Part shown: one piece after another, positions 55,825 through 64,000 of the stretch
Position numbering within the stretch: position 1 is the stretch's first letter
Layout of the letters: every line of letters begins with the position of its first letter
Source of the DNA: Lindgomyces ingoldianus
Taxonomy: Eukaryota > Ascomycota > Dothideomycetes > Pleosporales > Lindgomycetaceae
Direction: 5' to 3'
NCBI RefSeq assembly: GCF_010093535.1
Contig: NW_022985183.1
Coordinates: 186,001-250,000, forward strand
Length of the DNA stretch: 64,000 nt
Notes under the pieces: model-generated
The model's input: only the letters and a program-made list of their open reading frames with translations
What the model was told of the DNA's origin: nothing
The model's database searches: none
Position numbers and translations under genes: made by a program

Positions 55825-56493
55825 ATGCCAAACATTATCCGCCGACCACGTTCTAGGCCACCTGAGCGTCAAAGCAACCGAACCAGCGATCCTGGTACTC
55901 ACCTCACATATGAGGAGCGATGCCAGATCTATACCCTTTCCCAGTCCTTGGGGTGGAGCCAAAGAGCTATTGCCTTATCGCTTAAGCTTCCTCGTTCAAC
56001 CGTGCAATCAGCTATATATGCTATGACTAAGACATCTAGGAGGCGACAGGATCATAAGCCGATACTGACAACGCCGGTTTACGGATCTGCACTACCCGTG
56101 ATGACGAGCAGCGGTGCTATCTACGAATCAACTGCATCTTACATCACAGCGCCCATACAACCAGACATTCGACAACCTTCCTCGCATCATTCGCCAAGCG
56201 CAGCGGCGACGGCACCGTCATATCCAACGCCTATACCAGAAGATCATCACAGACACCCTCCACAACCTGCTGTAGCTGCTAGCAGCTTGGACAACACCAA
56301 TGACATGCACGACGGGCCGGCAGGCTTCTCGAGCGAGCACTGCGATCTTCATCACCAAACCAGGGAGCACAAAGACTCCAGTTTTCAGCCGTCTTTGCCA
56401 CAAAATCCACCCAAGCTTATGCCCATTGAGCCTCGAGTTGAAAATGAAAGTTCAGCGTATTGCACATTCCCTTTACGGACGGTACTGCACTAG
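55825..56493 (+). CDS. Small helix-turn-helix protein, function unknown
   Basis: 222 residues from an ATG at 55825, single exon. The N-terminus is basic (NIIRRPRSRPPERQ). Residues about 28-66 form a homeodomain-like HTH of the type found at the N-terminus of Tc1/mariner and IS30 transposases: LTYEERCQIYTLSQSLGWS, followed by QRAIALSLKLPRSTVQSAI, then a basic KTSRRRQDHK. The remaining 150 residues are Pro/Ser/His-rich and low in complexity, with no DDE catalytic part. It may be a DNA-binding regulator or a domesticated transposase N-terminus. A hairpin overlaps the stop codon. The normal base composition and open frame in a decaying neighbourhood favour a real gene, but an intron near the end cannot be excluded. 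Confidence 0.6.
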   Translation: MPNIIRRPRSRPPERQSNRTSDPGTHLTYEERCQIYTLSQSLGWSQRAIALSLKLPRSTVQSAIYAMTKTSRRRQDHKPILTTPVYGSALPVMTSSGAIYESTASYITAPIQPDIRQPSSHHSPSAAATAPSYPTPIPEDHHRHPPQPAVAASSLDNTNDMHDGPAGFSSEHCDLHHQTREHKDSSFQPSLPQNPPKLMPIEPRVENESSAYCTFPLRTVLH

Positions 56494-56506
56494 ACAACAA
56501 CTAGTG
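56484..56506. other. Perfect 8-bp hairpin at the stop codon of the HTH gene
   Basis: TGCACTAG, loop ACAACAA, CTAGTGCA. The TAG of the left arm is the stop codon. A role in 3' end formation is possible but unproven. Confidence 0.5.
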
Positions 56507-57498
56507 CACAGAGTTACAATGGCCTTAGCAATCCTCTCGTAGCCCCAAGCCTGGAAGTTAACAATACTGCTGTGGCGACGAGGGTCCGCGCCAGCAATGT
56601 TTTGGACTTGTAATTCATTGCATTAGTTGAAACGGACAAGATGACGTGTGAAAAGTTTAGGTGTGGAACTGTGAGGGCTCTAAAGATCTTTCAAAAATCA
56701 AGAAAGGCTCTATAGATGAAGAGGTCAAGTTTGGCAAGGAAATGGATGAGAACTTCGTCGCGTTCTGCACATTGTTTGATTTCTTACGTAAAGGAGTCGT
56801 GGAAGGTGGCCCTTCTAGAGGAGAAGCGATGATTTAGGGAGGATTGACGGATCTTCTCTTGCGTGTAGTCTCTCTTGGGCAGGTAAAGAAGCCCTTGGAT
56901 ACCGTAGTATAGGTAGATTTGGCTTAGTTGGAAGGTTTTAATCCTTTTGTTATTATCGTAAGCTGAAAATCATGGGAACAGATTAGTTGAGCACTAATAC
57001 ACGGGTGCTTCCCTTGATTGGTTGAACAGTAATCAAATGATGTTTGCATCTACAGATCCCGCGTTCTTTCCTTGCCCTTGAGGTGAGTACAGGTGAATTC
57101 TTAGTTGCACCTGGCTGGCCATAACCCCCGTTTTGGTCCCCACAATGAATCCCGCTCCAAGTGCCCAGTTCAGGGACCATTCCATGCATACTGGTGTCCA
57201 CGACACTGCCTACTTAGTATCCACACAACACGTAAAGTCTGTCTTCATCCACGCCAACGCCCTTGAACAAGAGTGTGGCCTGAGAGGCTCACCCACCCTC
57301 CCTAAGCTCGGCAAGTGCTTTCTTCGCGTCCGCCAGCAGCCTAAGTTTACCACAGACTTCTTGCATATTGTATTAGACAACTACTTGTTAATAGTATAAT
57401 AACAAAGTTTTAAAACTTTACATATGTTAAATATAATACCTACTCTAGTTTAAAGATATAATAAGGTTGTAGAGAAAATAAATAAAATAGCGTGACTA
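56507..57498. other. No gene recognised
   Basis: Mixed composition. Short frames on both strands (56983-57201 minus, 57133-57399 plus) overlap each other and show no domain. AT content rises sharply from about 57360, just before the foldback copy. Confidence 0.45.
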
Positions 57499-58375
57499 TA
57501 TAACGTACACTACAGGCAAGTTGCTTACTTTTACTAAGACCCTACTAAACTACTTTTTCTATACTAATGCATTCCTAATAACACTACTTAAATGTGCTAA
57601 AAGAATGTTAGATATAGCTTACACTCTAGGCTTTTAAATAAAATGTAATACTTTTAAAGTAACATGCTGCAGCTATATATAAAGTTTTTTAAAAAATAAT
57701 AAATAACTAACACACTAGATAACTTTTATAAGCTAATTCTATAGCTAACTTATAAAGGCTAGATAATAATAAAAAGCAGGTAATTATTAAGCATATACTT
57801 AAGCTATATATAAGGATTTTCCTCTTAGCTAGCAACTATTGCTAATATAGCTAATTCTTTACACACTAAGCATAATCTAGGCTATGTTAGTATAAACTAG
57901 CCTAGTATATTTATAAAGTGTTATTTAAAGCTTAAAGAAAAGTTTAAGTATAACTGTAACTATAAAAAAGCTTTTTAGAAATTTTTTAAAGTAATTTAAA
58001 GTAGTTTAGTCTTATAAAGAATATTAAAGCTAAGTATAGTATTTAAAATAATAATATATCTAACTTTAATAAAATAGGCTTTATAATAAGCTAAATATTT
58101 ACTAACTATACTTATGCTTAAAACTTTATGTTAAGCTTTAGATAACACTTTATAAATATACTAAGCTAGTTTATACTAATATAGCTTAAATTATGCTTAG
58201 CGTGTAAAAAATTAGCTATATTAGCTATAGCTACTAGCTAAGAGGAAAATTCTTACATATATAGCTAAAGTATGTGCTTAATAATTGTCTACTTTTTATT
58301 ATTATCTAGTTTTTATAAGTTAGCTATAAAATTAGCTTATAAAAGTTATGTAATATATTATTTATTTATAATAAA
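57499..58375. repeat. Long-inverted-repeat foldback element, copy 5 (right tip missing)
   Basis: Left tip TATAACGTACACTACAGGCA and the full left arm are as in the copies near 2217. Mirrored motifs occur around a centre near 58000 (for example ATAATCTAGGCTATG near 57880 and TAGCTTAAATTATG near 58185). The right arm fades at about 58375, roughly 200 bp short of the tip. RIP-mutated. Confidence 0.68.
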
Positions 58376-59719
58376 CACCTGCGCTAGAGCACTCTTCTGC
58401 TACAGCGTATAAGCTACCTGCTGCCTTACTCCTGCTACCTCTACTGCTGCTATAAAAGGATTTAAGGGCCTCTAAAGGCTATCTAGTAGTATACTAATGT
58501 TAGCATTAATTTTATAAACTATCTTAAGATGCCTTACTATATAAATGTTACTACTAATAAGTTTAGCTGCTTTTTAAACACTAGCTTTATAGTAAGCTTA
58601 ATAAAGCTATAGCTGCTTCTTCTTACTTACCTTAGTAACATGCTGCAGATCTGCACTATATTTTTTATATAAATAACACCTTTTAACGCCTAAAAATTTG
58701 TAACTTATGTTTTATATAATATTTTAGCTACTTTACGCTTAATGTAACGCTAGAACACTATATATTATTCTAGTTAATTTTAAAGGTAATTTTAATGTTA
58801 TAGTAAGCATTATCTAGGTGCTTCTTAGCCTAGTTATCTTATATATGCTTTAAAGAAGTTGCTTTATGTAAAGACAGCATAGATAAGCTAAGTAAGGCTA
58901 TACAGGCCTTCTCTAAGTGTTAGAATAAGGCAGTATAATATATCTAAGTAGTAGAATAGCTAGATAAGGCATGTAAGAATAAAGCTTATAAGGATAAAGC
59001 CTGTAAAAATAGAGTCTATAAAATAGTAATATGCTAAGATAACTATGTAAGGCTATAAGGCGCTCTTAATTCATGTAGGGTCGCTACCCTAGTTAGTACC
59101 TCTAATTAGAATGATTACTAATTTTAGCTAGCACAGGATTATAACATAATCGTAACGCAGTCTAACAGAACAGGGTTGTTGCTGTTAGACTTGTGGCTGT
59201 GTAAAGTCTAAGCAAGCGGGCCGACTAAAGCTCCGCAGCCTTGTGATTAAACTTAGCTAGTGTGTTCAACTGTTAGTACACCTAATAGTACAGTACTGCA
59301 GTACACTGATTTTAGTCACGTACGTATGTACAGTGCATCTACTTAGTATACTATACTATACATAAGGCTGCTGTACTAACTGTTTATAGTAGTTATATAG
59401 GATTTTTAATAGTTTTAGGCAGTTAAAGGTAAGTTACTAAGGGCTAGAAGGCTTATGTTTAGAGATTAATATAAAGAACGCTATTAGTGCCTGTTTTATT
59501 AGTAATTTTTTAATAAATTTAGTAACTATGCTATCTACTTTATTCTTTTACTTATTATAATGTCTTAATTTTTATTTTAATTAATAATAGCTAATTATTA
59601 CTTCTTAGTAGTGCTATAGAGTTCTCTAAATCTTACAGAGTTGCTTAAAAGGTTATAAAAGTAATATAAGGTTAGTTATAATCTTCTAGTGTAAAAGGCT
59701 AGTTTTTACTTAACATAAG
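58376..59719. other. AT-rich, RIP-like unidentified repeat material
   Basis: Many TpA steps and frequent stops in all frames; no transposase, RT or other motif is recognised. Around 59150-59350 the sequence is less mutated and contains a near-palindrome (TAGTCACGTACGTATGTACAG) and a local inverted repeat GTCTAACAG...CTGTTAGAC at 59160-59195. Confidence 0.45.
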
Positions 59720-59935
59720 GCTCTTTGCAAATTATGTAGTTACACTTTAACATAAGCGTAACTTTTTAGTAAGTAGTGTTGTAGCATAAAAGAAATAGTC
59801 TTAGAATCTAACTTAAGTTAAATATAGTTAAATTTAGAACGTAGAAAGAAGTTCTATTGCTCTAAAGTTGAAGTACCTATAATATGTTCTGTTACAGCGG
59901 TTGTTCTGTTACACGAGGATGCACGTTATGTCTTT
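59720..59935. repeat. Dispersed repeat R, RIP-mutated copy
   Basis: Matches 51960-52175 in direct orientation, with TGTTCTGTTACAGCGGTTG corresponding to TGTTCTGTTACGGCGGTTG. The differences seen are mainly transitions. Confidence 0.6.
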
Positions 59936-60662
59936 TGTTTTTAATTTTGTTTTACTAAACTGCTAGAATAGTAAGCTATATTACTCTTTTTCAATAGGCT
60001 TTTGCATGCTGTGTTGTAGTAGTATTATAGTATTAGTCTTGTATTAGTTAAAACTTAGGAAAGCAGCTACTTAGAAAACATGTTAGCTTTATTGTTTTTT
60101 AACTAAAATTAACTAGGATTTAGAGTAATTTAGTAGTTACACAGCGCGGTTTACAGTTTACAAGACAACACGCCGGTGAAAAAAAGTGGACGGTGACGCT
60201 AAGAAATTGCATCGATTTTTAAATACAGTAGATGAAGGGGCTGACACCAACAGAGCTCGCATCACAATTTTTCTCACCCATTCATATATTAGACACTTAC
60301 GCGACTCTCCAGCATGAGTGTTAAGCCTACATTGGCTTCTAATTGTACAATTTTGAGAATATCTTCACGGATATCATTGAGCGATGGGCAAGGAGAGAAG
60401 TATTGTATACGAAAACAGAGAGGCTTATTGTCTATCGACTCCATCAACTTCTAGATGAGACTTCCTTCTTGAAAACCGCAGCTCCAATCCCGACTAAGTC
60501 CCTGAAGATAAGAGCCCATGCATTAACTTGCGTAAGATGAACACTGTAGAGTCAGGGGCATGTCCACGGGTATCATGCGACTTCTACTACTTTTTATCGA
60601 AATCAGAGCTGGCTATACCAAAGGACCAAAAGCAGACCAAATGGTCTTTACACTGACTGCTG
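59936..60662. other. Intergenic, 3' flank of the PKS gene
   Basis: AT-rich until about 60150, then normal composition. No supportable gene; the plus-strand frames at 60343-60540 and 60560-60850 have no recognisable content and the second is antisense to the PKS end. Confidence 0.45.
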
Positions 60663-63600
60663 TTATGCTTCTTTGCCCTCTTTTTGTAATAGCAAGCTCT
60701 TCCTCGCGGCTAGTAATCCAATATCACCGAGTTTTGAATCCCCTAAAATCTCGAACACTGCAAGGTCCGCACGTATATCCCGTAATAGCCAATTCCTCAG
60801 CTCGAGAGCGAGAAGCGAATCCACGCCAAACGATTCCATGCGGTCGTTAACCGACCTCTCGTCCGGCTCGACACCAAGAATCTTGCATAGTTTGTTCTTC
60901 AGCGCCTCGGCAACGATCACCCCCGCCTCTTGGATAGTCGTAGCTTCTTTAAGAAGGGCTGAGAAATCTTGCGTGTTTGCTGTCCCAATTGTAGCTTCAA
61001 CTCCAGTCGGCTGAATCTGGTGTAATAAGCTAAACAGGCTTCTTTGCAGCGCTTCCGGAACCTTGTGACCATTTCGGAGGATACTGGCAGGCAACTCAAT
61101 GCCGGTAGTAACCTGGCTGGCTTTGACCGAGTTAATAATAGTGTCCGGATTGCAGTAAAAGTCAAAAATGGCGAAGATTTCTTCCTGTCTGAGTGGTTGG
61201 AGCAAGTTCAGTCGAAGAAGCTTCGCGTAGATATCTTTGTTCTCGGCCACGAAGCCTTCGCCGAGAATCATTCCGAGGTCTAAAGCTATTGCTTTCTCTC
61301 CCGATATAGTCCGATATTGCGCTAGAGCATCCTGGAAGGTGTTGCCAGCAGCGTAGTTGCTCTGTCCTGCGTTGCCAAAGATGCCGCTTGTGGAAGAAAG
61401 CATGACGAAGAAATCCATGCCGGATGGAAGGACGGCGTGGAGGTTCCATGACCCTTGAACCTTGGGTCTGACGCTTTCGGTCCACTCCTCATGAGACATT
61501 GTTCCGAAAGGTCGGTCCTATGATGAGTTAGGATTCTCAATCTGTAACCAAAGTATGCCGATTAGGACTAACCCGTAGTACCATAGCTGCCTGAAAGCAG
61601 CCCTTGATGGGTGGCATTGTGGCGGAAGCCTTCTGTATAGTGTCTTCCAACGCCTGGCGATCACTGATGTCGCAAACACCATATTGGACGTTCACACCTT
61701 TCGCTTCAAGGTCGGCGATGACTCGGCGCTTCTCTTCACTGGTTCCGAGACCACTCCTCGAGAGAACCAAGATATGCCTTACACCTCGCCTGGCCATCCA
61801 GGTAGTAATTTGGCGACCGATTCCTCCAAGACCACCAGCAATCACATATGTAGCGTTCTCTGAAAAACGGTATCGAGAATTTGGACCTTCTTGGAGCGGA
61901 ACAACAGCCCCCTCAGTAACCTCTAAGACGATCTTACCGCTACTCCTTCCACTCTGAAGGATTCGCAATGCCTGTTCAGTCTGATCTATTGGATACGGCT
62001 GGACAGGGTACGAAGCGTGAAAGACGCCCTGCTCCACCAAGTCAAAGACCTCTTGCAAACAATACTTGTCTTTCTGTTCCGGGTTTTCCACAATAGTCGC
62101 CAGATCTACGCCATTGAATGTGGCGTTTCTAATGAAGGGGTGCATCGGAAGGTGTCCTCTAGAATCTATGTCTCTCCTACCGATTTCAATGAATCGTCCG
62201 AAATTGGCTATCAGTTCCCACGAAGCGATGAGCAACTTCCCAGAGAGAGAGTTCAGGACAACGTCCACACCTCGACCTTGAGTCATGCGTTTGACACCGT
62301 CGGCAAAGGATGAATCTCTACTAAAGAATATATGATCCTCTGGAATTGCGTATTGTTCCATGAGTAAATTCTTTTTCTCAACAGATCCGACGGTTGCGAA
62401 AATCTCCGCGCCAACATGCTGCGCAACTTGAACTGCGGCTTGTCCTGTGCCACCGGCCGCAGCATGTATCAGCACCGATTCATTCTTCTGGAGGCGCGCA
62501 ACGTTTATGAGACTGTGATAGGCTGTGCAAAACGCGGTTGGAATAGCTGCAGCGTCTACGAAAGACAAATTGTCCGGAATCTTGATGATTTGAAAATCCC
62601 AAGCTCTGACGAAGCTTCTATAGGACTCTAAGGATCCAAGAGCTACGCGATCGCCAACTTTGACATACTCGCTGGAGACTGCAGAACCTATTCTGTGTAC
62701 GTAGCCAGCGCATTCACTACCTAGCTTATCAGTCTTGACTCGTCCGAGTAGGATCAGGCATTCTTTGAAGTTGACCCCGATTGCCTGGACTTTGACTTCA
62801 ACTTGATGTGGCTCCAAAGGTTCGTAGACACTCTCGTCGTCTACCCATTGTAAAGTGTCAAGAAATCCTGGGACTCTAATGTCGAGCTTAATGGGCATAT
62901 CCTTCTTGAATTCTTGCGTCACGACTTTCTTCTGAGTCCGAGCGGATACATGATCGTCAAGGTATTTCGCTTGAGTCAATCGATTGATGCAAAGTCGACC
63001 AGACGATTCTTTGTACTCTGGCTCTACGAACCCAGTCGTGATGCCATGCTGGAAGGCTGTAAACACCTTGGCAATTTGGGAGGCGGCTTTACTAGCTGAT
63101 TCGCACGTAGGCCTCTCGAGGATTACTGTAGCAATTGGTATGTTGATGTCTTCACTCCGGCAGGTTCTGCAAAGACCTTCAGTCATAGCCCAGTACGGGG
63201 AAGGTTCAGTAGCAGATGGTGGGTTGACACAGCTTGCCCATAGTATACTCTTCGATGAAGTGAGGACTTTTTGAAGGGCTTTGAGATCATCTGGTACAAT
63301 TTCAGAAAGCATCGCCTTCTCCAGCCCTCCAAGAATCAAACAATGGCGTGCTGGGAGGTCTTCCACCTGAGGGACATCGTCAAATGTTATGATCTTCGCC
63401 AAGCCCATATCTTCCGCCAATGACTGCTTGAGAATATCTGCAGTCTCCATCTCGAAGCTCGAATGTTTATTCACCAAAAATGCTAGCGGAGTTTGAATTG
63501 GCCTATTCATCGTTGTTCTACCTTTGACGTCGTCGAAATTGGCGGAAGATATCATGATGCTCCAACCATGGCACCGATCAGAGTCCCAATCTCGGAAGAC

Positions 63601-64000
63601 GTATTCGGTACCAGTGAAACCAGAATGCCTTAGGAGCGTGTCCCATTTTTCTTCAAGGAAAACAGCGCTGGCATTCGCTTTGCGCCATTGCTCGGCGCTG
63701 CGCCACCACCCAGGAAGCGTGCCGAAGATGAAGCCTGTCTCTATCTTGTTGGGGGTAGTCATCTCAGTAAAGATAAGCTTGCCATTAGGCTTGAGAAGCT
63801 TTCGAACATTCGAAAGAGTGGTGTTTAGGTTTTCGGTGGCATGCAGAACGTGCGCTGCAATGATGACATCGAACTGATCTTCTGGATGGAATCCTTGAGT
63901 TACCGGGTCCTCTTCAATGTCCAAGACACGGTAAGCTATACGGTCTCCGAACGCATTGAATCTTTCTTGTGCTTTGGAAAAGAAAGCAGCACTTATGTCG
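60663..64000 (-). CDS. Highly reducing type I polyketide synthase, C-terminal part (5' end outside window)
   Basis: Iterative fungal PKS that builds a reduced, probably C-methylated polyketide. The frame is open to the window edge. Exons are >64000-61573 and 61517-60663; the 55-bp intron has donor GTTAGT, branch CTAAC and acceptor CATAG, and joins AAMVLR to DRPFGTMSHEEW inside the KR domain. About 1,093 residues are visible. Domains in order: C-methyltransferase end (FDVIIAAHVLHATENL, LLKPNGKLIFTE); a linker/structural KR region; enoylreductase (GVNFKECLILLGR, LIHAAAGGTGQAAVQVAQHV); ketoreductase (YVIAGGLGGIGRQITTWMAR, catalytic SSTSGIFGNAGQSNYAAGN); and ACP with FGVDSLLALELRNWL, where the Ser carries phosphopantetheine. 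The protein ends soon after the ACP, with no thioesterase or reductase. KS, AT and DH should lie beyond the right edge. All visible active-site motifs look intact. Product unknown. Confidence 0.93.

Noticed and set aside
58376..59160. Possible lysine-rich transposase relic
   Set aside because: A hypothetical unmutated frame can be imagined but no family motif is visible, so no call is made.
61604..63877. Several plus-strand frames of 60-117 codons
   Set aside because: Antisense shadows of the intact PKS coding sequence.

Overview
The window comes from a filamentous ascomycete (Pezizomycotina). Genes carry short introns of 53-106 bp with CTAAC-type branch points. The repeats are AT-saturated and TpA-rich, with CpA and TpG largely replaced, which is the mark of repeat-induced point mutation (RIP). 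The gene set (GAP1-type amino-acid permease, highly reducing polyketide synthase, NLR fragments with NACHT/TPR homology) is typically fungal. No computation was run; all calls come from reading the sequence.

Layout: (1) 1-1211, the 3' part of an amino-acid permease gene. (2) About 1.9-43.7 kb, one AT-rich transposon island. It is almost entirely LTR retrotransposons inserted into each other, and each level can be closed by a matching 5-bp target-site duplication (TSD). A chromodomain Ty3/Gypsy element (3591-40640, TSD CTTGC) contains a Ty1/Copia element (7448-14387, TSD CTTAA), a second copy of itself (14956-36875, TSD GTTCT) and a short unmutated TG...CA insertion with an assembly gap (37609-38031, TSD ATACT). 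The second copy contains a different Gypsy element (16136-30364, TSD TAAAG), which contains a third chromodomain Gypsy copy (20593-28263, TSD AAGTA). The whole pile sits in an arm of a long-inverted-repeat foldback element that is itself nested in relatives. All element coding is broken by stops.

(3) 43.7-49.9 kb, a gene-bearing segment: a DUF7924-like protein gene (minus), a 764-bp inverted-repeat element carrying a piece of a kinesin-light-chain-type TPR gene, and a BTB-domain protein with Lys-rich repeats (plus). (4) 49.9-60.2 kb, mixed: a RIP-inactivated pogo/Fot1-like DNA transposon with both ends, two minisatellites, an NLR pseudogene, a small helix-turn-helix protein gene and another foldback copy. 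(5) 60.66-64.0 kb, the 3' end of a highly reducing PKS gene (C-MeT, ER, KR, ACP) on the minus strand, running off the window and probably the edge of a secondary-metabolite locus.

The functional genes are host genes; the rest is dead mobile DNA. The repeated insertion of chromodomain retroelements into already silenced copies fits chromodomain-guided targeting to heterochromatin, which is an inference.
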